A stretch of DNA of 64,000 nt from contig CP103020.1 in NCBI GenBank assembly GCA_024752435.1, forward strand, positions 1,302,001-1,366,000, given 5' to 3'. A program made the translations under genes and the position numbers. Shown in pieces: positions 1 through 11,912 of the stretch. How positions within the stretch are numbered: the first letter of the stretch is position 1; every line of letters begins with the position of its first letter. This DNA is from Allantophomopsis cytisporea (taxonomy: Eukaryota; Ascomycota; Leotiomycetes; Phacidiales; Phacidiaceae). Under the pieces are notes generated by a model. The model was not told the origin of the DNA, made no database searches, and saw nothing but the letters and a program-made list of their open reading frames with translations.

Positions 1-1
1 T

Positions 2-220
2 GAAGTAAATGTACTGAAGACGCTTCAAGATTCTGATGGGAAATGTCGATGTTACCGTGTTGGCGCTCCAAACCTTGGAGACATCGGTGGCAAAGACTTG
101 AGGAGACCTCTAAGTCTGGATATAGTCAAGTTGTTGCATCGAAGAGACTTGCAAGATTGTTCTATAGAGGTTCAAACTGAGAACAGGACTCCTGAATATC
201 CAAGTAATAGGACTTTTTAA
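2..220 (+). CDS. 3' end of an unknown protein-coding gene (partial)
   Basis: A reading frame is open from base 2 of the window to a TAA at 218-220, giving 72 residues with no start inside the window. The stretch is mixed and hydrophilic (ends PEYPSNRTF) and shows no domain I recognise. Seventy-two sense codons in AT-rich DNA suggest a real C-terminal exon, but chance openness is not excluded. Its start, any upstream introns and its function lie outside the window. It would be transcribed in the same direction as the zinc-finger gene that follows about 600 bp later. Confidence 0.4.
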   Translation, partial: EVNVLKTLQDSDGKCRCYRVGAPNLGDIGGKDLRRPLSLDIVKLLHRRDLQDCSIEVQTENRTPEYPSNRTF

Positions 221-815
221 AGTTCGTAGTGCTCTCTTGCCATGAGGGAATGAGGAGGTTGAGACGAGGATACTTGTCTAAAGGCCTGTTTGAAGTGACA
301 GTCGTATATTGTCATATTATGTGAATTTTTGGATTACCCGTAATACAAGTGTGCAGAAGAGGAGTTGACGTAGGCTTCTACTTCGAATCTCAGTTATGAG
401 GGAGGTATGGATTGCTTGGCCAGCCACCTCATATAAATGATCACTCATAGCACACATGCCTACTTACTCTTTTTGCTACCATCTAAGATTTATCTGTACT
501 CAAAGAGCGTTTTTTTACTCGTGTCGCCATCGAGACGCGTTGTTCGGCTTTGTCTACGATCTTTGTCAAAAGCTCACATCGCGCTCTCCACTCAGCTACT
601 TCAACTTCCTCCCACTACTCGATTCACTTACACAAACCACCACCACCTTAATACAACAGAACACTCCAACGACGCTATGTAGCTCTTTATAGCTATTTGC
701 TTCACCGAACGTCAATATCGACGTAACAATATTATGATATTGTTTCCCTAGTATCCATTTCGCACACCACCATAGTACGCGCTCACTTCTATAACGCCGC
801 CACATAACTTGCTTA
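221..815. other. Intergenic region / leader of the zinc-finger gene
   Basis: This holds the likely 3' UTR of the partial upstream gene and the promoter and 5' leader of the zinc-finger gene. Several ATGs (for example at 437 and 456) open frames of about 80 codons that end before 700. They have no recognisable protein features and could at most act as upstream ORFs. Pyrimidine-rich DNA and short CACC runs lie between 590 and 660. No clear TATA box was seen. Confidence 0.4.
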
Positions 816-3800
816 ATGGGCTCGATTTACAGCTCAAACGCGGACCCAAGTCCTATAGAAAAAATGGACGATTCGAGCAATCAGAATTCCGATGTTATGG
901 ATGCAAGTAATGCACCTTCCAGGCCTGAAAAGCCTCTATACACGGGCCAAGGCACTTCTACAGATGGTTCGAGACCTGACACTAGGTCTCGAGAACCAAT
1001 TCAACATGCTCAAAACGCTTCAGGTATGTAAAATATTGGTTATTCTAAACCCGCGTCGGTGTTCAACTATGACGTTGAATCAAGCTGATGCCATGCAGAT
1101 CATGCTCAAGAGGCGACAAGAGCTGTTAATTATAGCATGCAACAAGCTGCGTCTGCTACAGGTATAACCTCTATTCCTTATACAACTTTCATCTATTACC
1201 ATTAGCTCTGTTCGCCATACTCGTCCTCTTGCATAGTTAAGCGTCAAGTCACTTGAGCTATGATTGAGCGAAAGTGAACATCAAGACAATTGTAGCTTCA
1301 AAATCAAACAACACACGTCTTTTTTCTCTTCTATATCTCGGATTATGCTAACATCTACAGGCCTTCATCCTTCTCGTCCCACTCCACGTCTTGAAATTCA
1401 GATCAATAGCGCAGAGATTAATGTCGCCGATCCACCTCAATATTCACCTCAGCAAATGCTGAACCCACGCAGCAACATCCTACCCCCGTTGACTGCGTCA
1501 AACTCATCACACACCGTCTCAGTTAGTCCGGCAAATGAGCTAGCAAGCAATAGTAGCCGAATCCTTCAAGCTGCAAGAAGTGGCTTTGGTAGGTCAATGG
1601 GTTCACTTCACCTCCCAAGAGGTAATGGTCCAATCATGCATTTCGAGCAGTACCGAGAACTGTGGAACAGAATATACGGCCCTAGCCAGGAAGAAGTTCA
1701 CCGACAGGCTCAAGAGCGTATTAGAAATGAGATGTTGGAGGATGTACGAGAGGCATGTAATCGTGGTCGCAACCGACCTCAACGTCGCCTTCGCGTTCCA
1801 TTTGAAAATGGCTTGAGCCATACACATCGATACACTGGACACGCGGAACTACAACCACCTAGCAATAGTTCTCCAGTTTCTGTTCGGGGTGCGAATGCTC
1901 GAGGTGTAAACTCAGCAGCTGACTATACTCCGCCTATGAGTACACGCAATGACTCTGACTACGCTGAGTTTGTCAAAGCTCACTCAAAGGGCAACTCTGC
2001 GCGTGCCGGCCAACAATATCTGCATCAAGTTCGATCAGTAGGAAAGGATTACAATGGACGTCTACCAAGATTAGTTATACGCGGCCAACACGTTGACAAA
2101 ACCAGTAATGACAAGCCTGTCGACAACTCACACACCTATGTGCTCGACCCAAATATGAGAGAATTGTCTCAGAAGAAGGACGATGCATGTGCTCAGCAAT
2201 ACGCTCCCATGCAACAAAATGAAGAGGGCCTGACATTGGAAGACTCTTTGCAGCTCTTTACGCCAGAAGTTGTTAGAAAGAATTTTGTTGCAAGAGAAGC
2301 ATCTCATCCTGAACTTCCAGAACAACAACGAACTGGTGAAAACGGGCTCGGATTTAGACTGGCAGACGTAGATCTCGTGAGAGATCGCCCTCAGTCGGCT
2401 GGTATTGAGAGTTTGAACAATGATGAGCTTGAGCACTTCTTTGCTCGCCATAATGTTCCTGTAGTCCATCAACAAACATCGAAGGAAGGTCAATGTCCAA
2501 GATCCACAGAACGAAATATTCAGGATACTAGCCCTCAAGAGTTACAGTTTTTGTTCAGTCAGTCAAATGAGTTACTCCAGACTCCTTCGGGGGGAGCAAG
2601 TCAATCCAAAATGCCAAACAATGACTTTGTAGGATTTGGCGATGGCGACAGACACTTCTATGCGAGAAAAGATACCACTCTTGACACAAACTTCGCAAGA
2701 GTTCAAAAGGTATTCGATAACCGCCCACAAGTTCCACAATCAACAATTGCTCATTCGACTCTATCTCTCCAGCCCCTAAACCTTACGGAACAATTCATTG
2801 AGTTGGCTAAATCTCCAAATATAACCCCTGGCGAGGCCAGAGCAGCAGGTGATCACCACCGGGATAACCGTGTAACTTATGGAGATGCACAAGAAGGATT
2901 TCGAGGACTGACTTCAACAGATGGTAGAACTCTTTCGACCGGAGTATCTGTGCCAATGGTCAGAGATTATGACAGTATGCACTCTGTCGTTGAGTACAAT
3001 TACGTTACTCCATCATTCGAATCGCCTTTGCCAAGCGAGATTCGTGCCTTCAATGCACCAGAAGTTGCTGAGGATGAGATGCAAATTGATACGAATGGAG
3101 ATGGCAACTACAAAAATGTTGTCACGAACACACCAAAGGTTACAGAGGATGAAATGCAGATCGATACAAATGATGATGACGACCGAACTGTGATCGTCTC
3201 TGAAATTCCGGACAATGTCGAGAATACGAACATATTCCCTGCGGTTGTTGATAGGATTCCAGAGCTCTCACCCACAAGTTTGCTCTCGAACATTTCAGGT
3301 GCCACTCAACCATTCATTCCACAGATGCATGATCCAACTGAGGACTCCCGGACTTCTCAAGTTGAGGTAGATGAGGTAGATGAGCAGGATGAAGTTTCCA
3401 TGATACAGACGGCACCAATTACTTCTCGTACAGCACATGACAATGCCATCGACAATCCAGCGAAGAGGTACAGAGATACTGCTGAGCAAGGTGCAGAAGG
3501 TGTGTGCCGGAAGTCCCAAGACATCAGCAAATCTGGCGTTCAGGAGCCGAAAAAGCATACATCAAACCCAACAGAGCTTTTGCAGCCAGAAGAACTACGC
3601 CAGAAAATCCAGCAGAATGCTCCGAAGATACCAGAATCGCCCTTTACACCAGGAAATACTACATGGAATGTCAATGACAATGGAAAGCGTCAACAAGTTC
3701 ATGATGATAAAACAGCGAGTAGTGTTTCATCTAGCCATCGACCAAGGAAGCGAGTAAATCCAAGTGCTATTAGAGAAGAATCATCCAAGCAAGAGCAAGA

Positions 3801-6800
3801 TTCAGAGATTGGCCTGCCATCTCGTCGGCTGGGCAAACACAATACTTCAACTCCTGCTATGGGCAGTGACCTAATGCATGAGTCAAGAGTCTCGGCATCA
3901 ATTGAGAAAGCCGATTCCTCCCCAATAAAGCACGATACCCGTTCTGTTTTCGCCCGAGTAGAAGCTCGCTCGACTGCCGTGAATCGAGATCGAGGATCTT
4001 CATCTGCCGGGTCTTCCGAACCGGGTGTGTTTGACAACATCAAGCTTGGACTGCGCAAGGCTAAAATTTCAAAGCCAGAACTTCCCCACCCTACTCAGGT
4101 GCGCTCTTCAGCCCATCCGACAGATCTTGTCTTCAAATGTCGTGGTTGTAAGAAGGAATACAAGAAGCAGGCCTACTTGGTCATGCATGAAGAGAGATGC
4201 GAAGAGGTTGCCACTTGCCAATTCTGTGAGGGAAAATTCAAATTCAAGAAGGATGAACAAGCCCATGAGCGTGTTTGCCCAAAGAACCCTGCCACATTAA
4301 CTTCCAACTCGATGATGCAAGAAAAGCAAGACTTAGCTGAAACTTCAAGAGTCTCTAAGTCAAGACAGTCGCTCGAACCTTGTCAAAAGGGGAGTTCAGA
4401 TGAGAAGAACTGGGTACATTATTGCAGAGGATGTGGTCACCGATGTCTTGGGAGAGAGGTTCTTCGTGATCATGAAGGAAAGTGTGAGAAGTCTACTATA
4501 TGCTCAAAGTGCAGCCAAGAACTGCCAAACAAAAAGCTACGCAACCTGCACTGGGGGACTTGCAAAGAAAGGCTCGATGCCACTCACTCGGAAACTCAAC
4601 GACCAATCACACATGGGTCTGAATCGCACAAAGCAGGAGGAGAGGGAACCAGTGTATGGGAGAAGATGAAGAATCAAGAAAAGAACCAAAGGAGAGCTTC
4701 TGCACCACAACAAATGATTGACGAACAAGTGTTAAAGGATACCTCGGCCAAAAACCAACAGGTGCTGTCGGTAAGCCAACAGCTTGGTATACCAATTCCG
4801 GAAAGTAATGGTATGTATCGTTGTCGTGGCTGTGGCAGGGAAGATTTCAAGGAGTTGAAAGGCGTGACCCAGCATGAAACCCAGTATTGTGCGGGATTTC
4901 CAAAATGCGAAGGCTGCCAACAGAAATTCCCTTCGAAGAAGCTTTTCCACGAACACCAGATGCAATGTCCGTTTGTCAAGCCCAAATCTGTTTCAAACAT
5001 ATCGAAGGGTGGCAGAAACACGAGACAATCGTTGCCAGCGCTCTTGGTGGGACGCTCACACTTAGGTAGAGACAGAGCTGCTGCTTCTTCACCAGCAGAA
5101 ACTCAGCCCCAAAATAGTGATAAGGAGAGTAAAATGGCCTGTCGTGGTTGTGGAAAAGGTTATATCAAGCAAAAGTATCTGGACGAGCATGAAGCCAAGT
5201 GTGACCAGATCTCTAGTGACGACGAGGAGGAGAACGAGCAGAATGAGGAGAAGAACATGGCTTGTCGTAATTGTGGAAAAGGCTATATCAAACGAAAATA
5301 TCTGGATGAGCATGAAGCAAAATGTGGCCAAGTCTCAAAGATTTCCGACAAAGACATGCCTGTGACAAAGCGCCAAGCAACGGATACATCACTCAGTCTA
5401 GGAGGTGCGGAATCCAAATTGGCTTGCCGTGGCTGTAAGAAGAGCTATGAATCGCAACTGGACATGGATATGCATGAGCAAGACTGTCCAGACTATGCTA
5501 AATTTCTCGATGAGGAATTAGAAGCATTTGGAGAAGATGAGGAGAGTGTCGAAGAGGGATTGGTTACCCCTACCCCAGCTCCTCGGATCCCTGGTCCTCA
5601 TACGTCTGAAGGAACTCCTAAGCCGACCCCAGAGGTTAGTGATTTGAAATTGCGAGGAGGAACATTGTCATCTGCTCAAGGTTTGTTAAACATTAATATC
5701 CTGTGAATCCGTATTTTCTAACAGATGCCACAGTTAAGCTCCCTGATAATAGAAATCTTCGATACTGGGATATCACCGAAAGCATACCAAAAGATCAAGG
5801 CAAAGACATCCAGTCATCTCCAAATTCTCCAAATCCCTCACCAAAACTCAACGTCGAGAACGCTATGCCCGTGCCTTCTCGCAGATTCGTTGATGACTCT
5901 AGTCTTTTTACTGGCCATCAGGGTCAGCAAACGCCAGACAAAGAACAGGCAACTACAAGACCACACTTCATGGATGAGTTTCATCCTGGCGAGCATGTTT
6001 CTGATGCCCAGAAACTGAGTGAAATGCCTGCCATATCACAAACCAGCCCCTCTCGCATCAAGAGGTCGTACAGTTCACAGGGCACTTCGAGGGCTGGGAG
6101 CTCTGTAAATATTACAGGATCTCAGACTATGGGAGATGGCACACATGTTCAGAGCTTCATTAGTAAACTTCTTGATCGCCAGCCAAGTCCGCCGCCACAA
6201 ACGCTGAAGACATCAAGACTCCCTCCTGGCTACCCGTTCCCTACAGAAGAGGAGAAAGTTGTATATGGAAACTCTCCAAGCTATTCGCCGATGATGTCCG
6301 GAGAGTCGCCAGTTGTACCGCCACAACAAGCCCCTGACACGCACTCTTCTGGCCACTTCACGCCGACACCCGCTCCAGAGCCGTGGAATGTCGACGATAC
6401 CCCTATTCCCCTCAACATACCTGCTTCAGCTTCCAAGCCTACTCGTGAGAGAACGACATTCAGCTTCTCCAACCAGTCCGTTCGTGATTTTGCAATGGCC
6501 AAGATCGAGAAGAACCTTAGAAACGATCCGTCACTTCATTGTCTGAAAATCTTAGAAGACTTCGGAGCCTCTAAAGACACAATCACAATTTTGGGTCCTC
6601 GGAGCATGCAGGTTGAATCGATTATGGTGAACATGGGACCGTTCGACATGCAGACAAAACTGGTTGATGAGGATGGTAACACACCTTTCAAGTTGAAGAA
6701 CAATAGACCAATTCAATTTCCAAGTCTGAAGGATGACACATCAAAGAGCCCACCCAGTAACACTCCCACGAGGACTTTCAGGACCACTCGCCTCGTGGAC

Positions 6801-6851
6801 TACGATTCCGAGGAGGAAATATCACCACGCAGTCCTCTCGAAGAGCGTTGA
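816..6851 (+). CDS. Large protein with nine C2HC zinc-finger-like units, function unknown
   Basis: Model join(816..1023,1099..1161,1361..5680,5725..6851), 1905 residues, in frame across all three introns; the last intron (44 bp) has a ctaac branch site. Residues 1 to about 1000 are polar, low in predicted structure, and contain a short internal repeat (EDEMQIDTN twice, near 3070 and 3145). From about residue 1017 to 1466 there are nine units of form C-x2-C-x12-H-x3-C (one is x13/x4) at 4138, 4216, 4423, 4501, 4822, 4906, 5140, 5263 and 5425. Units 7 and 8 are almost identical. Many start with CRGC. The last 380 residues are Pro/Ser-rich with one compact segment (about 6465-6670) that looks folded. 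Cys/His spacing implies zinc binding and possibly DNA, RNA or protein contacts, but I recognise no named family. The first two small exons are less certain than the rest; translation could start further in. Confidence 0.75.
4138..5487 (+). repeat. Array of nine C2HC zinc-finger-like coding units
   Basis: Units are 63 nt long (69 nt for unit 5). Units 1-2, 3-4 and 5-6 sit as close pairs 15 nt apart, and the pairs are separated by longer hydrophilic linkers. Units 7, 8 and 9 stand alone. Within each pair the first unit starts CRGC and the second starts with another CxxC. This pair rule suggests duplication of a two-finger module, followed by a later single-unit duplication that gave 7 and 8. 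Confidence 0.8.
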
Positions 6852-8421
6852 CCCAATGATTGTTTGGCGTTGTAGGGTGCTTGGTCCATCAAGAATTATA
6901 TGCGAGATCAGCAGCAATGAGTCGAGGCGGTAGTAGTAAGTGGTCCTCACGCTTTACGACATGAGAGCATTTCATCAGACCACAAGCTAATTTATAACGT
7001 TAGACATGGCTAGCGTTAATGCTAAGGTCTTGCTATCATTGAATTTTAGGTAGGGAGACCATGAACAAATCAAAGTTCCGTGTCAGTAGGATTTGCGTTG
7101 ATTTGATGCATGGCGGGAGTGATAAAGAAAGAATTATTGACAGCACACAATTGTTTTGAGACAGAAAATGTTTGGAGGAATTGGGCTGGTGACTTATAGA
7201 CAAGACTCTCACCTGTGGATGTAGTCCAATGATAATTATTCCTTGCTGTAGTAAATCAGAGGCATTTCCAGTTGATGTGAATGATGAGTGGTGAGATAAT
7301 TGAACATAGCTGTTTATCTAAGTAAAGCCTATTTTCAACGCATTCAGTAGATTACTAAACCCTAATCGTAAAATTAAAGGCAAGAATACGGGAGCTACTC
7401 AAGTCTGCTATTATACCTTTAAAGTATACAATAGTAACATGTGTTTATTCAGAGCCGCATGATTTTTCAAGATCTGATAGTTCTCGAAAGCCGTATATTT
7501 ACTGACAGCTATGCAATAATCATTACTATGCAGTCTTTCGTGAAACATACGTCTATCTCAATGTCACGCCAGAGGCCGTGAAATACGCTCCTCTAAATCC
7601 AAGGTTTGGGGAACATAATAGATTTGGACAACGTTCATGGTCGTTCCATTTCCATTCAATTCTTTCGAGATATTCCAATTCATCGTGCTTACTAATGTAT
7701 TGACAATGGTCTAGGTTTCAGGTTCCCACCACATCTCCGATGGCGTAAAATCCGAAATAATGATCCATCGGCGCTTGGAGCAACGGCACTTCGGCGATAG
7801 AGCTTCTGCAGACCTCAACGGATGACATGCGTGAGGTGTAAGGTAATCCTTCAATGCATTTTCCACACTCCAAAAATTCGTGACCAGGAAAGGAGATGGT
7901 AGTCATTGAATCAAAACCATAACGACATGGGAATTTGTCAGGATATCTAGAGATTCACTGTGTACATTGATTACATACCCCTTCGCCTTCATGTTGGAAA
8001 CGTACGATCAAGAGACAAAGACCCCTTCAGATTCAGCATAAGGCCCATCCCTTATCACCGATAAGATTGGTAACTGTCGGCGACGCCACTCATCAAACAA
8101 GCTCAGGTTTGTTTCCAACTGCCCATTTTCAATCTCCAAGTAACTTTCGCCGCCGAGTCAAAGGATTCGTGCACGCCTAAAGCTTTGCTCGGGGATGGAG
8201 GGTCCATAGTAATACGTCACAGCTCAGTGATCTCATAAATAAACATGTAGGCTTTCTCCACAAAACAATGAAGCATATTCGAAGAGAAATCCTATTTAAA
8301 CGTTCATCATTGTCCGTCTGAAATATTCTATAATCAATCATCTTTCATCACAATTACCATTCATCTAATAAATACTCGCCTTTTTACAATCTACCCATAA
8401 CGTCATACATTTACATATACA
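6852..8421. other. Intergenic region between zinc-finger gene and reductase gene
   Basis: About 1.57 kb without a convincing gene. It is AT-rich and begins with the 3' UTR of the zinc-finger gene. A minus-strand ATG frame at 7718-7906 (62 codons) has no family resemblance I can see and is left uncalled. The last 150 bp (after about 8270) are AT- and pyrimidine-rich, with a tatttaa element near 8293, and form the probable promoter and leader of the reductase gene. Confidence 0.5.
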
Positions 8422-9489
8422 ATGGAAGCAATCAAGAGCAAGGTCCAGAACGTCCTCGGCACTTCCGGCAAGGGCAAGACAGTCCTCATCACCGGAGCCT
8501 CCGGCTTCGTTGCTGCCCACGTTTTGAATAGTTTCCTTGAGCGTGGTTACCACGTCAAGGCTACCGTTCGATCAGATGCCACCGCCGAGAACGTCAAGAA
8601 GACACACGCAAAGTACGCCAGCCAGCTCTCCTTTGCCATTGTCAAGGATGTAGCTGCTCCAGGAGCTTTCGATGAGGCCGTCAAGGGTGTTGACGGAGTC
8701 ATTCACACTGCCTCCCCATTTGTCATGACCGTCAAGGACAATGAAAAGGATCTCCTCATCCCAGCCATCCACGGTACCACCGAAATTCTCAAGGCCATCC
8801 AGGCCTACAACCCGAACGTCAAGCGTGTGGTAATCACTTCCTCATTCGCATCCATCGTGGACTTGGGTCAAGGAAACAGACCAGGATATACCTACTCCGA
8901 GAAGGACTGGAACCCAGTTGACTACGAGACTGCCAAGAACAGCGAGAGCGGTGCAGTAGCATACTGCGCATCGAAGGTGCTGGCCGAGAAGGCAGCTTTC
9001 GAATACGTGGAGAAGAACAAGCCTAACTTCACCATCTCCACCATTTGCCCTCCTATGATCTACGGCCCTGCAGCCCACTCCATTGAGTCCTTTGACAAGC
9101 TCAACACCTCTTCCGCCGATATTTACAGACTCATCAACGGATCTGAGAAGAGCGTTCCTGAAACCTCCTTCCTCGCGTTCGCCGATGTACGCGATGTCGG
9201 AGAAGCCCATCTCAAGGCTTACGAGTCTGAGAAGGCCGCCGGCCAGAGATACTTCATTACTTCCGGCAACTTCACCTACCAGCAAGTGTGCGACATCATC
9301 CGTGCTGACTTTCCAGAGAAGAAGGCGCTCACTCCAGAAGGCACCCCAGGCGCTCCTCTCCCACCTTGCTACGGTGTCGATAACACTAAGGCAAAGACTG
9401 AGTTAGGCTTGACATTCAGAAGCTTGAAGGAGACTATCGATGACCAGGTTAGGGAATTTGTTGACTTGGAGAAGAAGCTTAAGGCTTAG
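8422..9489 (+). CDS. NADPH-dependent short-chain reductase/epimerase, GRE2 (methylglyoxal reductase) type
   Basis: Intronless, 355 residues, in line with the extended SDR family that includes yeast Gre2 and dihydroflavonol 4-reductases. An N-terminal Rossmann fold shows the nucleotide motif TGASGFVAAH (about residues 24-33), then DGVIHTASP (about 91-99), a VITSS strand (about 137-141) that supplies the catalytic Ser region, and the YCASK catalytic Tyr181/Lys185. The start ATG has a good context (acaATGG) and the glycine motif begins about 24 residues in, as expected. Members reduce methylglyoxal, isovaleraldehyde or other carbonyls in the cytosol using NADPH; the substrate cannot be read from sequence. 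A/C at wobble positions and clean codon use suggest fair expression. No targeting signal is visible. Confidence 0.9.
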   Translation: MEAIKSKVQNVLGTSGKGKTVLITGASGFVAAHVLNSFLERGYHVKATVRSDATAENVKKTHAKYASQLSFAIVKDVAAPGAFDEAVKGVDGVIHTASPFVMTVKDNEKDLLIPAIHGTTEILKAIQAYNPNVKRVVITSSFASIVDLGQGNRPGYTYSEKDWNPVDYETAKNSESGAVAYCASKVLAEKAAFEYVEKNKPNFTISTICPPMIYGPAAHSIESFDKLNTSSADIYRLINGSEKSVPETSFLAFADVRDVGEAHLKAYESEKAAGQRYFITSGNFTYQQVCDIIRADFPEKKALTPEGTPGAPLPPCYGVDNTKAKTELGLTFRSLKETIDDQVREFVDLEKKLKA

Positions 9490-10061
9490 ATATGTTTTTT
9501 GTACGATTTAATGACTGCTTGTAGCGTAGATATAGATTAATGACACTTAGATTTGACCTTCACTTTTTTGCATAATGCATGTATATGAATTGTAGACACG
9601 TATTTCAAAATCATGTGCCAAAATCGTCCATTGGCGAAGTCTGAGAAGTAGTTACTGAGCTGTACAACTGTTGAAAGTCGTATATTTATTAAACCCATCA
9701 ACTGTTTTGGGGCCATACAGCCAATTGTTGGACACCGTGAAGTCATTGAAAAGCATGGAGTCCTTTCACGACCATATGGCAACTCGAGTTAGTACAGTTC
9801 TTAGAGTTGTAGGGCTAGCCTCCATTCAACGCTTCTAATATCTGTAAGAAGAAATAATAAGTGGTAGAGATGAGAGTCCTGCGAGAAAATCCAATAACAT
9901 TAGAAGGAAGAATAGGCAAAGTATTAACAATGCAAAAATGCAGACCATTTCGCTATGAATGCTACACAAGAGAAACTCAAGAATAAGAATTCATCATATA
10001 CGCTGGCAGTCCTTAGTTTTCAAGCTTTTTTTTTATACTTTATGTTGGAAAAAAAAGTAAA
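9490..10061. other. Convergent intergenic region
   Basis: Lies between the ends of the reductase gene (+) and the SHMT gene (-), so it holds two 3' UTRs. AT-rich with a T run near 10025-10033 and an A run near 10050. No gene was seen; the ORFs here lack any domain. Confidence 0.6.
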
Positions 10062-11912
10062 CTATGTGTCCCAAGGTAAGGCGAAAGTGCCAACCCACTC
10101 CTCTACTTCGCTTCTCAACTGTACAATCTCACGCTCGCTTTCGCCCTCACCGAGGAACTCTAGGAATGCCGGGACACCACCTGGATTCTTGCGACCCTTG
10201 GCCTCAGCAGCCTCCTTGGCAGTCTTGCTCAGTCTCTGTGTAATGGTGACGGCTCGGTTCACAATGTCAGCGACGCGGACAAAGTCCTCTGGCTGGAAGC
10301 CACGGGTGGTCATAGCCGGGGTTCCCATACGGAGTCCACCTGGCTTGATAGCGGACTTATCACCTGGGACAGTGTTCTTGTTACTTGCGACACCAACGAG
10401 CTCGAGAACGCGCTCTACGCGAGCACCATCGACACCTTGTGGCTTGAGGTCAACAAGGACAAGGTGATTGTCGGTTCCGCCGGAAACAATGCTGTATCCC
10501 AATCCACCCTTCTCCTTTGAGTCACCGAGACGCTTAGCAAGTGCCTTAGAGTTAAGAATAACAGCCTCCTGGTAAGCCTTGAACTCTGGGCTCTGAGCCT
10601 GCTTCAAAGCAACGGCGAGAGCTGTGATCGTGTGGTTGTGTGGTCCACCCTGGTGACCCGGGAAGACGGAGGCGTTAATACGCTCCTCAAGATCCCACAT
10701 GACCTCCTTCTTGGTCTTTGGATCAACCTTGCGGACACCCTTTCTGTAGAAGATCATGGCACCTCTTGGTCCACGAAGAGACTTATGAGTGGTGGTAGTA
10801 ACAACATCGGAGTATGGAAACGGGGATGGAATGACACCACCGGCAACAAGACCAGAAATGTGTGCCATATCACTAAGAAGGTAAGCGCCGACTTTGTCGG
10901 CGATTTCGCGGAAGCGTTCGTAGTCGATCAGTCTGCTGTATGCAGAAGTACCAGCAACGATAATCTTTGGTCTATATAAAGTGGCCATCTCCTCCAATTT
11001 TGCGTAGTCAATGAGTCCAGTGTTTTCGTCCAATCGGTATGGGAGAGTTTCGAAATACTTCGAGATCATGGAAATCTTCTTGGTTGGTGTCTGATAACCG
11101 TGAGAGAGATGGCCGCCATGAGGAAGATCAAGACCCATAATGCGATCGTGAACGTTACAGAGAGCGGAGTATGCGTAGAGGTTGGCTGGAGAACCGGAGA
11201 GTGCTATGAAAAGATAAGTAATTTCATTTCCAGAAGTCGTCTAGATCTGCTTACGCTGTACGTTAACGCCCCATTCTGTATCCTTCAATCCGAAGGTCTG
11301 AAGAGCTCGCTGTTGGCACAATGATTCTGCTTGATCAATGAACTCATTACCACCATAATATCTTGCACCTGGGTAACCCTCGGAATATTTATCTGCAAAG
11401 TTCCAATTAGCAGCTGTGGTTTTCCCTTAATTTCTTTTTTTTTCTTCTTCCTTTCGAATCTTCGTGCAATGATTGTCTGTTTACATACTTTGCATAACAC
11501 TTCCAAGGGCATCAAGAACAGCTTGAGATGTGAAGTTTTCGGAAGGAATCAAATTAATGAAGTGCTTTTGTCTTCTCTTCTCCTGTACAACGGGTTATTA
11601 ATATTCATCCTCGGATAGGATTTTTTTTCTTTTTCGCGCCACTTAGTCGTACCTTCTGGAGGATATCATAAACAGCCTGATCAGCATGTTCGAGGTCGGA
11701 AGACAGCAACTAAAGAATAAGGTATCAGCAGAGTCCAATTGAACGTTCAAGGAGTGATATGTGGAGCTACAAACCTTTTGTTGTCCTTCAGCAGTCATAG
11801 AGGACGCAGCTCTACGCGCAACGAGAGGCGAAACAGTGGTTCGACATACTGGAGCTGCCGACCTGCGCGCAGCAGAGAACGTTGATGTTCTTGCAGCCTT
11901 GAAGATTGACAT
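10062..11912 (-). CDS. SHM1: Serine hydroxymethyltransferase, mitochondrial type
   Basis: Model complement(join(10062..11203,11255..11392,11489..11582,11653..11709,11775..11912)), 522 residues; all four introns keep frame and fall inside conserved SHMT sequence. The enzyme is PLP-dependent and interconverts serine plus tetrahydrofolate with glycine plus methylene-tetrahydrofolate. The PLP lysine is in TTTTHKSLRGPRG (Lys about 283). Also visible are LIPSENFTS and GYPGARYYGG near the N-terminus and the DMAHISGLVA segment. The first 40 residues are rich in Arg, Ala and Ser without acids (MSIFKAARTSTFSAARRSAA), a typical mitochondrial presequence. Met39 just after it could start a cytosolic form. 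Fungi usually have separate mitochondrial (Shm1) and cytosolic (Shm2) enzymes; the presequence argues for the former. Gene order places it upstream of no partner operon; the next gene, eL19, is on the same strand about 1 kb upstream. Confidence 0.93.

Noticed and set aside
437..692. Two overlapping ~80-codon frames upstream of the zinc-finger gene
   Set aside because: Composition is that of translated AT/pyrimidine-rich leader DNA; no family resemblance. Kept only as possible upstream ORFs.
7718..7906. 62-codon minus-strand ATG frame
   Set aside because: Open and protein-like for a short stretch, but no homology I recognise and no splice extension could be found.
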